Shown: positions 33,689-44,718 of the stretch, in pieces | Layout: each line of letters starts with the position of its first letter | Position numbering within the stretch: position 1 is the first letter of the stretch | Assembly: GCF_048066115.1 (NCBI RefSeq) | Contig: NZ_JBLTYX010000021.1 | Location: 1 to 64,000 of the forward strand | DNA: 64,000 nucleotides | Source: Niveispirillum sp048066115 | Lineage (GTDB): Bacteria > Pseudomonadota > Alphaproteobacteria > Azospirillales > Azospirillaceae | Direction of reading: 5' to 3' | Notes under the pieces: generated by a model | Told to the model about the DNA's origin: nothing | The model's input: the letters and a program-made list of their open reading frames with translations, nothing else | Database searches by the model: none | Program-made: the position numbers and the translations under genes

Positions 33689-34008
33689 TTCCCTCGATGT
33701 CTCGTCACAACTTCAAAGGCCAGCACGCTCACATCATCCTCGAAGCGCCGCCCCCCCTGCCATGTGGTCAGGGTCTCATAAAGAATGGGTTCCAGGGTGT
33801 TCAACGGCCAGTCCCGCGCCTGATCAAACAGGGCGTGCAGCCGTTCCTCCCCGTACTGGACGCCTTCGGGATTGGTACATTCCGTCATGCCGTCGGAATA
33901 GAGGATGACCCGCGATCCGGGGGTCAGCGGCACCGTGACGGCGGAATATTCCTCATGCGCCATCAGGCCGACGGGAAAGCCGCCATCGCCCACCGGCCCG
34001 GCACCGGC
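33685..34008 (-). pseudogene. C-terminal fragment of response-regulator/PP2C phosphatase
   Basis: The minus-strand frame encodes G-D-G-G-F-P-V-G-L-M, V-I-L-Y-S-D-G-M-T-E-C and R-R-F-E-D-D-V-S-V-L-A-F, the C-terminal motifs of a SpoIIE/RsbU-type PP2C phosphatase. Upstream of 34008 the frame continues only as the antisense of the adhesin repeats and makes no sense. The missing N-terminal part lies at 39185-40093 on the plus strand. Joining the two at the shared 9-mer GGCACCGGC restores a continuous in-frame PP2C domain (V-Q-P-G-K-K-A-G-A-G-P-V-G-D-G-G). The split results from an inversion. Confidence 0.82.
34000..34008. repeat. Left inversion junction (9-bp inverted repeat)
   Basis: GGCACCGGC lies exactly where the antisense of the PP2C C-terminus changes to adhesin coding sequence. 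Its inverted copy GCCGGTGCC is at 40085-40093. These are the only identical bases shared by the two junctions. Confidence 0.75.
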
Positions 34009-37000
34009 GGCGGCTCCACGGGCAGCGAGACGGGGCCATCCGCGCCATGGTTGACTGTTTATTCGGCTGCAGGTCTTGAGGACCAGGCCGTGTCGCTGTC
34101 GATTGCCGTCGGGTCCGGCGGAAGCGTCTCTGGCGAGACCCTGTCGGTTACCATCGCGGGCATCCCTGCCGGAGCCAGCCTGTCGGCCGGCACCATCAAC
34201 CTCTCCGTCACGGCAACGGCCAGCGTCGGCGGCAACAGCGTCAGCAACAGCGGCAACCTGGCGGTCACCGTGGCGCCGATCGCCGATGCCCCCACCTTGA
34301 CCCTGGCACCTGCGACGGGGCTTGAAGACCAGCCGGTGGCATTGTCCATCGCCGCATCCCTCACCACCCCGGCTTCGGGCGAAGTGCTGTCGGTCACCGT
34401 CTCCGGCGTCCCCGTCGGCGCCAACCTGTCCGCCGGCACCAACAACGGCAATGGCACCTGGACCCTGACCAGTGCCCAGCTGTCGGGCCTTACCCTGACA
34501 CCGCCCAGCGATTACAGCGGCACCATCAACCTCTCCGTCACGGTGACGGCCAGTGTTGCCGACACCTCCGTCGCCACCAGCGGCAGCCTTGCCGTCACCG
34601 TGGCGCCGGTCGCCGATGCCCCCGTCCTGACCCTGGCCCCCGCGACGGGTGCCGAGGATCAGGCCATCGCCCTTTCCATCGCCGCAGGCCTGCACAGCCC
34701 CGCCGCCGGGGAAATCCTATCGGTCACCGTCTCCGGCGTCCCCGCCGGCGCCAGCCTGTCGGCCGGTACCAACAATCATGACGGCACCTGGACCCTCACC
34801 GGGGCGCAGCTGTCGGGGCTGAAGCTGACACCGCCCGCCGATTACAGCGGCATCATCGACCTCACCGTCACCGCAACCGCCTCTGTCGCAGGCACCTCGG
34901 TCAGCACGTCGGGCCATCTGGCTGTCACCGTGGCACCCGTCGCCGACCTGCCCACCCTTGTGGTCCTGCCGGCGATCGGTCTTGAGGATCAGCCCATCGG
35001 CCTTTCCGTCGCCGCCAACCTTGTGGGGGCGGCTGTTGGCGAAGTGCTGTCGGTTACCGTCAGCGGGGTGCCCGTTGGGGCCAGCCTGTCGGCCGGCACC
35101 AACAACCATGATGGCAGCTGGACCCTGACCAGCGCCCAGCTGTCGGGCCTGAAACTGACCCCGCCCGCCGATTTCAGCGGCAGCCTGAACCTGACCGTCA
35201 CGGCCACGGCCGGGGTGGACAGCACCTTCGCACGGTTAGCGGCAACCTGTCGGTCACGGTCGCCCCCGTGGCGGATGCACCGGCCCTGGCCGTGCTGCCG
35301 GCCTCGGGTCTGGAGGATCAGCCCATCGCCCTGAACATCATGGGCCAGCTGCGCGATCTGGACGGGTCGGAGACCCTGACCTACACCGTGTCGGGCCTGC
35401 CGGTCGGTGCCACCCTGTCGGCGGGCACACTGGTCCCCGGCGTGGGCTATGTGTTGACGGCCGGCCAGCTGTCGGGCCTGACGGTGACGCCGCCGGCCAA
35501 TTACAGCGGCAGTTTCAACCTGACCGTCACCGCGTCCGCCACCGAAGGCATGGGTGGATCGACGGCCACCACCGCATTGTCCCTGCCGGTCAGCGTGACC
35601 GGTGTCGCCGATACGCCGGTGCTGGTGACGACCCCGGCGCTGGGTGTAGCCAACGCCGCCATTCCGCTGGTGGTGGCGCCGGTGCTGACCGATCTGGACG
35701 GGTCGGAGCGGCTGTCGGTGACCATCACCGGCGTGCCGGCCGGTGCCGTGCTGAACCATGGCGCCATCGCCGCCGTCGCGGCGGATGGCAGCACCACCTG
35801 GTCGCTGTCATCCAGTGATCTGACGGGCCTGACCATCACGCCGGCCCATAATTACAGCGGCACCCTGAACCTGGGCGTGCAGGCCATCGCCACGGAAACC
35901 TTGAGCGGCAGCCAGGCCAGCGCCAGCGGGACCCTGGCTGTCACCGTGACCCCGGCACTGGGCCTGCCCAATCTGGGCCAGGCCAACCTGTCGGTCAGCC
36001 TGGGCACCCAGGTGGGTGTCGAGGGGCAGCCCGTGTCGCTGAACCTGCTGTCCGGCCTGTCCACGGTGGCCCTGACCGGAGAAGTGAACACGGTGCTGGT
36101 TACGGCCTGCCCGTGGGCGCCACGCTGAACCACGGCACGGTGCAGGCCAACGGGTCCTATCTGTTGTCCCTGGCCGACCTGACCGGGCTGAAGCTGACGC
36201 CGCCCGCCAATTACAGCCAGGATTTCAACCTCTCCGTCTCCTTCGGTGTCGGTGCAGGCAGCAACGCGCTGACCGTCAACGGTACGCTGGCCGTGGACAT
36301 GACGCCCGTGGCCAACCTGCCGACGCTGGCCGTGTCGGCCGCGGCTGGCGTCTACCACGCCGCCATCCCCTTGGTCATTTCCGGCGCGCATCTGTCGGCC
36401 GGCGTCAATAATGGCGACGGGTCCTGGACGGTTCTGCCCAGCCAGTTGGCCGGGTTGACCATCACGCCGGCGCTGAACTTCAACGGCACCCTGCCCATCA
36501 CCGTGACGGCGCAGTCGAGCACCGCCGACGGTTCCACCAATTCCATCTCGCAGACGTTGAACGTCACGGTGGCGGCACAGATCGGCCAGGTGCTGACCGG
36601 CCTGCTGCTGCCGGCCATCAATGGTTTGGAGGATACCTCCATCACCATCGGCACCAGCCTGGTCAGCCTGAACCTGCTGGGTGCTGTGTCCGTCACCATA
36701 GGCGGCGTGCCGGCGGGGGCCACCCTGTCGGCCGGCACCAAGAATGGCGACGGCACCTGGACCGTGGGCCAGAGCCTGCTGTCCACGCTGAAGATCACGC
36801 CGCCGACCAAAGACAGCAGCGATTTCCAGCTTGGCATCTCCGTCAAGATCCTGGGCATCACCACCCAGATCGGCCTGCTGAATGTCAATGTGGAGGGTGT
36901 GGCCGACCTGCCCACCGTCACCTTCTCCGCCCCCGCCGGGGTGGAGGATCAGGCCATCGCCCTGACGCTGGGCGGTGCCCTGGGCGATCTGGACGGGTCG

Positions 37001-39182
37001 GAAGCCCTGTCCTTCGTGGTCAAGGGCCTGCCGGCCGGGGCCACCCTGTCTGCCGGGCGCTACAATGCCGGCACGGGTACCTGGACGGTGACCGCGGCGG
37101 AGACCGTGGGCCTGAAGCTGAACCCGCCCGCCAATTTCAGCGGCACGATCAATTTCCAGGTCGGCAGCGTCGCGTCGGAGTTCGAGGGCAATTACAACAC
37201 CAAGCTCCAGAACGTCTCCGTTACCGTCGCACCCGTCACCGACACGCCCATCCTGACGCTCGCCAAGGCCAGCGGCAACGAGGGCACGGCCATCGCGCTG
37301 AATGTCGGCGTCGTCCTGGGTGATACGGACGGGTCGGAAAGCATCACCGGTGTGCAGATCACCGGCGTGCCCACCGGTGCCGTGCTGAACCATGGCACCA
37401 ACCTGGGTGGTGGTGTCTGGTCGCTGACCTCTGGCGATCTGTCGGGCCTGACCATCACGCCGCCGGCCACTTATTCCGGCAACCTGACACTGGGTGTGGC
37501 CGCCACGGCCAAGGACGGTACGGCCACCGCCGTGACGGCCAGCGGCAACCTGACGGTCGCCGTGGCCGCCGTGGCCAACACCCCCACCCTGACGGTAGGC
37601 CCACCGACCCTGTCGGTGGCGCAGGGGGCAACGGTGGCGCTGAACCTGAATTCCGCCCTGGTCGATACCGACGGGTCGGAGACGCTGACGGTGACCATCG
37701 GCAATTTGCCGGCGGGCGCCATCCTGTCGGCCGGCACCAACAATGGCAACGGCACCTAGTCGGTCACCGCCGCGCAGCTGTCCGGCCTGACCCTGAAGCT
37801 GCCGGAAGGGGTGGCCACCGGCAACCTGAACCTGTCGGTCACGGCGCGGGCAGAGGAGGCCAGCACCGGCTCCATCGCCCAGGCCAGCTCTTCCGTGACA
37901 TTGCAAGTGCAGCCGGCGGCGGCGGCCATCCATCTGGCCGCCCTGGACGTCACCACGCGGGAGGATATGGCGGTGCCGCTGGATCTGCGCATCGCCACCG
38001 ATGCCCTGGGCGTGGGCGGGGTCCTGTCCGTCACCGTGGCGGGCGTGCCGACGGGGGCCACCCTGTCGGCCGGCACCAACAACGGCAATGGCAGCTGGAC
38101 CCTGACGGCCGCCCAGCTGACGGGCCTGAAACTGACGCCACCGGCCAACAGCGACGTGGATTTCGACCTCAGCGTCACCGCCAGGGTCACCAGCGTCGCC
38201 GGCATCAACAGTTCCGTCAGCGCCCAGGTGCATGTCAATGTCCTGCCGGTGGCGGATACGCCCAGCCTGCAGGTCGCGGCGGCGGTGGGCGTGTCGGGCC
38301 ATGGCATCCCGCTGAACATCCAGTCGGCACTGACCGATCTGGACGGGTCGGAAAGCCTGCACATCACCATCGCCGGCGTGCCGGCCGGTGCCCTGCTGTC
38401 GGCCGGTACCGACAATCATAATGGTTCCTGGAGCCTGACGGCGGCTGAGTTGACCAACCTGAAACTGCTGGCCCCCGATGGCAGCAGCGGTGACGGTCAA
38501 CCTGACCGTCACCGCCAATACGGTGGAAGCGGCGGACGGCAGCCACGCCAGCACCTCGGCCAATCTGTCCGTGGCCCTCAGCGCCGATACCGGTGCCCTG
38601 TCGGGCGAAATGCTGGTGGCGACGGGCATGGATCTGTCGCTGCTGGGCGGACAGACGGTGACCAAGGCCATCATCGCCCTGGATCCGCTGGACTTCCACC
38701 AGGGCGACGATTTGTCCTTCGCCGGCCTGCATCTGGAAACCACGGTGGATGGCAAGGTGATGATCGCCAGCACCAATATCGAACTGCTGGGCGGCGGCTT
38801 CGACAATGGCACCCACACGCTGGTCCTGTCGGGCAATGCCGATGCCTCGGTCTATCAATCGGTGCTGCGCAGCCTCAGCCTGGATCCCGGCGGCGATGGC
38901 GGGGTGCGCAATATCAGCATCGACCTTTACGACCAGGCCGGTGTGTCGCTGCCGGCCGGCCATCAGAACCTGCATTATGATGTCGATAATGGCGGCCATG
39001 CCCTGTCCACCATGATGTCGGCGCCGATGCCGGACATGGGTGGTGCGGATACGGGCGGGCTTGATGGTGGCCTGATGTCGGATGGGCTACACACGGCCGA
39101 TCCATTCGGGCATGATGGTGGAAGTTCCACCAGTGATCCGTCTAACGATCCACTGCACCCGCTGGAACATACTGGTACGTGA
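34000..39182 (+). pseudogene. Body and C-terminus of a giant repeat adhesin (inverted, frameshifted)
   Basis: The plus strand encodes about 14 imperfect repeats of roughly 100 residues. Each has a start like G-L-E-D-Q-P-V-A-L-S-I, a centre like V-S-G-V-P-x-G-A-x-L-S-A-G-T-N-N-G-N-G-T-W and an end like L-A-V-T-V-A-P-V-A-D. These cadherin/Ig-like units are typical of type I-secreted biofilm adhesins. A distinct C-terminal domain (about 38600-39182) follows. The frame is broken by one-base shifts near 35230, 36103 and 38490 and a TAG at 37757-37759 where the repeat pattern expects Trp. The N-terminal part is on the opposite strand at 40085-41119. The left end G-T-G-G-G-S-T-G-S-E-T-G continues the Gly-Thr linker found there. 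It is non-functional as arranged. Confidence 0.85.
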
Positions 39183-39184
39183 CC

Positions 39185-40093
39185 ATGGAAAGACAGACCC
39201 ACGTCCTGGTTGTCGATGACGATGAGTTGATGCGCAAGCTGCTGACGGCCCTGATCCGTCAGCACGATTTCCAGGTCACCCAGGCCGAAGATGGGACCGC
39301 CGCCCTGGCGGTCATCCAGAGCGGCAAGGAGGTGGACCTGATCATCAGCGACTGGGAGATGCCGGGCATCACCGGGGTGGAACTGTGCCGCGCCATCCGG
39401 CGCATGAAACTGCCCCATTATATCCACTTCATCCTGCTGACTGCCCGCCAGCAGCAGGATGATTTCATGGCCGCCACGGATGCCGGCGCCGATGATTTCC
39501 TGCTGAAACCGATCAGCCCGCCGATCCTGAAGGCAAGGCTGGAGGTGGTGAAGCGCATCCTCAGCCTGCATGACCGCCTGCAGCGCAAGAACCGCCTGCT
39601 GACCGAAGCCAATGAGCAACTGCGCCTGACCAATGTCAAATTGCAGGAGGATATGGAGGCGGCGGCCCTGGCCCAGCGCTGCCTGCTGCCCGATGCCTAC
39701 AGGGAGGTGGGGAACCTGCGATTCGCCTCCTGCCTGCTGCCGTCGGCCGTGGTGTCGGGTGACATGTATAATTATCTGGCGCTGCCGGACGGGTCGGTGG
39801 CCTTCTACATGGTGGATGTGGCGGGTCACGGTGCCCGTGCCGCCCTGTTGTCGGTGACGCTGAACCATCTGCTGGATGTGTCGGCCTTCCTGCCCAGCCG
39901 CACCGATGCCACGCCCCGGCCGGATCTGGTGGTGACGGAACTGAACCGCCGCTTCACCCGCGCCGATATCGAGATGCTGGATTATTTCACGATGATCTGC
40001 GGTGTGGTCAGCGCCGATGGCACCAGCATGACCTTCTGCTAGGCCGGCCATCCCAACCCCATCCTGGTGCAGCCGGGCAAAAAGGCCGGTGCC
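39185..40093 (+). pseudogene. N-terminal fragment of response-regulator/PP2C phosphatase
   Basis: The fragment encodes a receiver domain (V-L-V-V-D-D-D-E, phosphoacceptor in I-I-S-D-W-E-M-P-G, L-L-K-P-I-S), a coiled linker (about 130-165) and the first half of a SpoIIE-type PP2C domain (S-G-D-M-Y-N-Y-L and V-D-V-A-G-H-G-A-R-A-A). A TAG at 40040-40042 interrupts T-F-C-(stop)-A-G-H-P-N-P; CAG would give the expected residue. The frame then runs to the junction at 40085-40093, beyond which only antisense of adhesin repeats is read. The ATG at 39185 lies just after the adhesin stop (39180-39182), so the two genes were coupled. The C-terminus is at 33685-34008. Confidence 0.85.
40085..40093. repeat. 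Right inversion junction (9-bp inverted repeat)
   Basis: GCCGGTGCC is the inverted copy of 34000-34008. Left of it is PP2C coding sequence; right of it is the antisense of the adhesin Gly-Thr repeats. Confidence 0.75.
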
Positions 40094-40525
40094 CGTGCCT
40101 GTGCCGGTTTCACCGCCCGTGGAGCCACCGCCGGTGCCGGTTCCCGTGCCCGTGCCGGTCTCGCCCCCCGTGGAGCCGCTGCCAGTGCCGGTTCCCGTGC
40201 CCGTGCCGGTCTCACCGCCCGTGGAGCCGCCGCCGGTGCCGGTGCCCGTGCCTGTGCCGGTCTCACCGCCCGTGGAGCCGCCGCCAGTGCCGGTTCCCGA
40301 ACCCGTGCCGGTCTCGCTGCCCGTGGAGCCGCCGCCGGTGCCGGTGCCCGTGCCTGAGCCGGTCTCGCCACCCGTGGAGCCGCCGCCGGTACCTGTTCCC
40401 GAACCTGTGCCGGTCTCGCCACCCGTGGAGCCGCCGCCAGTGCCGGTTCCCGAACCTGTGCCGGTCTCGCCACCCGTGGAGCCACCGCCGGTACCGGTTC
40501 CCGTTCCCGTGCCGGTCTCGTCACC
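40094..40525 (-). repeat. 51-bp tandem repeat encoding a Gly-Thr-Ser linker
   Basis: Eight near-identical 51-bp units plus a partial one encode the 17-residue unit described for the adhesin N-terminus. One more partial unit (G-T-G-G-G-S-T-G-S-E-T-G) lies at the other inversion junction (34000-34035). The array is prone to slippage. Confidence 0.8.
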
Positions 40526-41185
40526 GGTGCCCGTATCCGTCGACCGGGCTTCGACAGGTGCCGCGCTGCTGGTGCCGGTTGGGTCGGCCGATGCCGGTTC
40601 CGCACCTTCAGGGACAGCCGTGGTCTGTGGAGCCGACGGGGTGGCGAAGGGACCTTCAGCCACCGCGACTTCACGGGCGGCCGCTGCGGAGGAGGAACCT
40701 GCCGCCGCATCGGCGACCTGCACAGCGCCACCGCCACCGCCTTCCGCGATGACGTCGACCGTCTCCTCCGTGACAACCTGCGTGCCGGGGGCGAAGTTCT
40801 GCTGGAACCCGCCGATATTGGTGTTGCCGCCTGTCAAGCTGGCGATGCCGGGCGGGGGCGTCGTGGATGAGGAGATGAAAATGCCCTGGGCGAAGCTTTC
40901 CCCGACGCCGCCTTCCTGCTGGCTTCCATTATGCACCGTGGCCAGATATCCCGGGCTCTGCTGCGTCTGGCGCGCGGTCTCGGCGACGGGACGCTCCAGC
41001 GCCTTCAGCGGCCGGTCGGGCGTATCGGCGACACTCTCGCGCACGATGGGCTGCGTCGGCACCGGCTTGGACGGAGCAGCGGCGGGGGCGGCGGTCTTGT
41101 CGTCGGTGGGCTTGGCCATGGGGGATCTCCAACCAAATGGGAGTATGGGCGTGAAGCTGAAGCGGGGAGGGGATCGGGACGGGGA

Positions 41186-42520
41186 TCAGCGTTCGCGGAA
41201 CGCGCCGTCGATCGTCGTGTAGACCGGCTTCAGCAGATATTGGATCAGCGACTTCTCGCCGGTGGTGATGTCGGCCTGCACCGTCATGCCGGGGACCAGC
41301 ACATGGTGCAGGTCCTGGTTGCCGACATGGTTGGAGGCGAGGCGGACGCGCGCCTGGTAATAGGGCTGCTTCTGTTCATCCAGGAATGTGGTCGGCGACA
41401 CGCTTTCCAGCTTGCCCTCCACCCGGCCGAAGCGGGTGTAATCGAAGGCCTGGATCTTCACCTTCACGGGCTGGCCGACCTTGACGAAGCCGATATCGCG
41501 CGGGGAAACGCGCACATCAGCCACCAGTTCGTCATCCACGGGCACCAGCCGGGCAACGATTCCGCCCGGTGCGACAACGCCGCCGACGGTCTTCACCGGC
41601 AGTTCCTGGACGATGCCGCGCATGGGGGCGATGGAGACCAGCCGTTCGACCCGGTCCTCCTGCCCGTCCAGCATCTTTTCCAGCTCGCCCAGCTCGGCAT
41701 TCACCACGCCCAGCTTGTCCAGCGCCTCCTGCTTCAGGCGGCTGTCCAGTTCGGCCAGACGCGAGGCGTTGCCGTTCAGGTTGCTGCGGGTCCCGGCGAT
41801 CACGCCCTCCAGCCGCTGGCGCTCCGACATGGCGGCGGCACGCTCGCGCTCCGCCTCGATCAGCAGCAGCTTGGAATTCAGGCCCTTTTCCACCAGATCG
41901 GCGCGCAGCGCCACCTTGCTTTCGGCAAAGCCCAGATTGGTGTTGACGCTGGCCAACTGCTCCTTGCTGGAGAACAGCATGGAGCGCAGTTCCTGGGCCT
42001 GGTCGGCCAGGATCTTGCGCTGGTTGTCGCGTGCCTCCACCTGGCTGGCCAGCAGGCGGATATTCTCCGTCACCAGATCGGGATTCTCGTTGAAGGCGGA
42101 GAAATCGGGCTCCCGTCCGTCGGCGAAGGCCGACAGCCGTTCCGCCTGGGCCTTCAGCGCCTGCTGGCGGACCAGCATCTGGTCGCGGCTGGACTGGGTG
42201 GCCGCACCCTGGAAACGCAGCAGCGGCCGACCGGCCTCCACCAGCTCACCCTGGCGGACCAGCATCTCGGCGACGATGCCGCCCTCCAGATGCTGCACGG
42301 TCTGCACGGCACCGGCGGGCACGATCTCCCCGAAGGAAACGGCAACCTCCTGCACGGGCGTCAGCGATGCCCAGCCGATGAAGGCCACGACGCTGACGCC
42401 GGCCAGCAGGATGGCGGCGCGGGTCAGGGGGCCGACGCCGGGATCCTCGACCATCTCGTCCGTGGCGAAGGGGGCGCGGGCGGCAGCGGTGGGCAAGGAC
42501 AGGATTTGGGCGGTGCGCAT
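41186..42520 (-). CDS. HlyD-family type I secretion periplasmic adaptor
   Basis: This 444-residue membrane fusion protein has a cytoplasmic N-terminus (1-35), one transmembrane helix (about 36-55; A-I-L-L-A-G-V-S-V-V-A-F), a lipoyl half-motif (V-Q-H-L-E-G-G-I-V), a long coiled coil (about 120-290) and a C-terminal beta-barrel (A-P-M-R-G-I-V-Q, V-P-G-M-T-V-Q-A-D-I). It links the ABC pair to an outer-membrane channel for one-step secretion of the adhesin. The ATG overlaps the ABC stop by one base (TGATG at 42518-42522). No TolC-like gene is in the window. Confidence 0.92.
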   Translation of the reverse strand: MRTAQILSLPTAAARAPFATDEMVEDPGVGPLTRAAILLAGVSVVAFIGWASLTPVQEVAVSFGEIVPAGAVQTVQHLEGGIVAEMLVRQGELVEAGRPLLRFQGAATQSSRDQMLVRQQALKAQAERLSAFADGREPDFSAFNENPDLVTENIRLLASQVEARDNQRKILADQAQELRSMLFSSKEQLASVNTNLGFAESKVALRADLVEKGLNSKLLLIEAERERAAAMSERQRLEGVIAGTRSNLNGNASRLAELDSRLKQEALDKLGVVNAELGELEKMLDGQEDRVERLVSIAPMRGIVQELPVKTVGGVVAPGGIVARLVPVDDELVADVRVSPRDIGFVKVGQPVKVKIQAFDYTRFGRVEGKLESVSPTTFLDEQKQPYYQARVRLASNHVGNQDLHHVLVPGMTVQADITTGEKSLIQYLLKPVYTTIDGAFRER

Positions 42521-44718
42521 CAGATCATCCCCTTCGGAATACGGTCGCGGACCTTGTCGGCGGTACCGAAATAGCGGGTGGTGCCGTTCTCCAGGATCAG
42601 CACCTTGTCGGCGATCCCGAGATGGCTGCGGCGATGGGTGGCGAAGAACACGGTAGCCTGCTGGCGCAGCGCCTCGATGGCCGACATGAAGGCGAACTCG
42701 CCCTCGAAATCGAAGCCGCTGATCGGCTCGTCCAGCAGCACCAGCGGTGCATTGCGTAGATAGGCACGGGCCAGCGACAGACGGGCCTGCACGGCGGTGG
42801 GCAGCGGCTTCTCATGCAGGTCGAAGCGGGTCTCCAGCCCGCCCTTCAGCCGGCGCACGGCGTCCAGGGCGCCGGCACGGTCCAGCGCGTCCATCAGCTC
42901 ATTGTCGCTGGCCGTGGGGGCGGCCAGGCGCAGATTGTCGGCCAGGGTGCCCTGGAAGAATTGCGGCACCTGGGTGACGAAGGCGATGGAACGGCGCAAC
43001 TGCACGGGATCGAACTGGCGGATGTCGCGCCCGTCGATGCGCACCGACCCGCCCTGGGCCGTGTAAAGCCCGCTGACCAGCTTCAGCAGCGTCGACTTGC
43101 CGCCGCCGCAGCGGCCGACCAGGGCGATCACCTCACGCGGGGCCACCTCGAACGAGATGTTGCCCAGCACCGGCTCGGACTCGCGGCCATAACGGAAGGT
43201 GACGCGGCTGAAAGTGACGCGGCCTTCGATCTCTCCACCGCGGTTGGGGCGCGCTGCTTCGGACCGTTCCGGTGCCGTGGCCATCAGCGTCTCGATCTGC
43301 TTCATGGAGGAGCGGATCTGGGTGAGGCGGGCGCTGGCGGTGAAGGCGGCCTGCAACGGGCCCAGCATGCGCCAGATCAGCATCATCGACGCGATCAGGC
43401 CGCCCGTGGTCAGCGTGCCTTCCATCACGAAATGGATGCCGGTCAACAGTGTGGCCAGCGCCGTCAGCGTGCCCATCATCACCGAAACGGTGGCGACGGT
43501 GGCGGCACCCTGGGAATGGCTGAGATTGGCGGTGGCCGCCTCGCGCACGACATTCTCGTACCGCTGGCGCCAGATATCCAGGTCGCCCAGGATGCGGATG
43601 GCCTTCATCCGCTCGATGATCTCCAGCGCCAGTTCCTGGCGCCGGGCATTGGCCATGGCGGAGCGGGTGACACGGCGCTGGATGATGGCGTTGGCGATCA
43701 CCGCCACCAGCGCATAGATGCCGACGGCGACCAGCGGCACCAGACCCAGCCAGCCGCCCATCACGAAGATGGCGGCGATGAACAGGAACATGAAGGGCAG
43801 GTCCATGCAGGCCTGGGCCAGCGGCCCGGTCAGCAGGTCGCGCACCCGGTCGATATCGCGCACCCGGGCCAGCTGTGCCGCGATGGACACGCGTTCCGTC
43901 ATGGAGCTGGGCAGGTTCAGCAGGCGGCCCAGCACGGCATTGCCCACCAGATAGCCCAGCCGCGCGCCGGCATGGCCCATGGTACGGCTGCGCGCGCGGC
44001 GCACGGCCAGCTCCATGGCGCCGGCGCCGATGGCACCGATCCCCAGCATGACCAGCAGGTCGGGCTGGTTGGCGGCGATGACCTTGTCATAGACCTGCAT
44101 CACGAACAGCGGATTGGCCAGCGCCAGGATGTTGGCCAGCAGGGTCAGCAGCATGGAAACCATGACCAGCGGCATGCCTTCGCCCAGGCGGGAGCGCAGC
44201 CAGGGCTGCTTGTCGCCGCCCATGGCACCGGTGACCGGTGGTGCCAGCACGATGACGAACCCGGCTTCCAGCCCTTCACGCTGTTCGGTGCGATAGGCGG
44301 TGCCGCCTTCCTGCGGGCGGATCACGGTCAGATGATGGTCGCGCGGTTCCACCAGCAGCGGCGCGCCGCCGCCGGCGGCCGGCAGATACATCAGCGGCAG
44401 GCGCCGGTCGCGGCGCATCTCGTACAGCCGTTCCAGCGTCTTCAGGCTGAAACGGTCGCCGGCCTGCACCATGGCTGAAAAGCCCAGGCGGCCCAGCACG
44501 TCGCGCAGGTCGGTGGCGGCATCCGGTCCGGGCGCCGGCGGCAATGCCTCCAGCACCTGGCGGGGGGTGACGGGCCAGCCCAGATGGCGCAGCAGCACGG
44601 CGACGCGCTCATAGCGGGCCAGCATGCTGTTGACGATGGCCGGCGATGCCAGCTTCAGGCCATCATCATGCGCGGGGGAAGGTGACCGGGTATCTCCGGC
44701 TTCCAGCGACAAGGTCAT
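42520..44718 (-). CDS. Type I secretion ABC transporter, full-length subunit
   Basis: This 732-residue protein has a C39-peptidase-like N-terminal domain without the catalytic Cys (about 25-160), as in adhesin exporters of the LapB/HlyB type, then six transmembrane helices and an ATPase domain. Walker A is G-R-C-G-G-G-K-S-T and Walker B V-L-L-D-E-P with Glu present, but the signature is replaced by L-P-T-A-V-Q-A-R. The partner ABC gene overlaps it by four bases (44715-44718), and hlyD follows by one-base overlap. It therefore probably works as a heterodimer. The degenerate signature is unusual. Confidence 0.88.
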   Translation of the reverse strand: MTLSLEAGDTRSPSPAHDDGLKLASPAIVNSMLARYERVAVLLRHLGWPVTPRQVLEALPPAPGPDAATDLRDVLGRLGFSAMVQAGDRFSLKTLERLYEMRRDRRLPLMYLPAAGGGAPLLVEPRDHHLTVIRPQEGGTAYRTEQREGLEAGFVIVLAPPVTGAMGGDKQPWLRSRLGEGMPLVMVSMLLTLLANILALANPLFVMQVYDKVIAANQPDLLVMLGIGAIGAGAMELAVRRARSRTMGHAGARLGYLVGNAVLGRLLNLPSSMTERVSIAAQLARVRDIDRVRDLLTGPLAQACMDLPFMFLFIAAIFVMGGWLGLVPLVAVGIYALVAVIANAIIQRRVTRSAMANARRQELALEIIERMKAIRILGDLDIWRQRYENVVREAATANLSHSQGAATVATVSVMMGTLTALATLLTGIHFVMEGTLTTGGLIASMMLIWRMLGPLQAAFTASARLTQIRSSMKQIETLMATAPERSEAARPNRGGEIEGRVTFSRVTFRYGRESEPVLGNISFEVAPREVIALVGRCGGGKSTLLKLVSGLYTAQGGSVRIDGRDIRQFDPVQLRRSIAFVTQVPQFFQGTLADNLRLAAPTASDNELMDALDRAGALDAVRRLKGGLETRFDLHEKPLPTAVQARLSLARAYLRNAPLVLLDEPISGFDFEGEFAFMSAIEALRQQATVFFATHRRSHLGIADKVLILENGTTRYFGTADKVRDRIPKGMI

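Larger units (their letters stand above)
40085..41119 (-). pseudogene. N-terminal fragment of the giant type I-secreted adhesin
   Basis: The minus-strand frame starts at ATG 41119 (GGAG upstream) and encodes a Pro/Ala-rich N-terminus, a segment S-F-A-Q-G-I-F-I-S-S-S-T-T-P-P-P-G with a Gly-rich stretch, and then a low-complexity linker. There is no signal peptide, as expected for a type I secretion substrate. The linker has eight 17-residue units of the type T-G-T-G-S-G-T-G-T-G-G-G-S-T-G-G-E. At the junction the frame runs on into antisense of the PP2C gene. The repeat body lies at 34000-39182 on the other strand. The gene directly follows hlyD (66 bp gap), which exports such adhesins. Confidence 0.82.

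Noticed and set aside
33685..34695. A single 336-codon PP2C gene on the minus strand
   Set aside because: Only the last part (33685-34008) is PP2C; the rest is antisense adhesin repeat joined at the inversion boundary.
35852..38836. Long minus-strand open frame of 994 codons across the adhesin repeats
   Set aside because: It mirrors the repeat structure of the plus-strand adhesin and is low-complexity; the coding signal lies on the plus strand.
40094..40525. CRISPR-like array of regularly spaced repeats
   Set aside because: The 51-bp units are contiguous, without spacers, and encode an in-frame Gly-Thr-Ser linker.
38975..41119. A single 714-codon minus-strand protein
   Set aside because: Residues beyond the Gly-Thr repeats are antisense of the response regulator; the true adhesin fragment ends at the junction at 40085.
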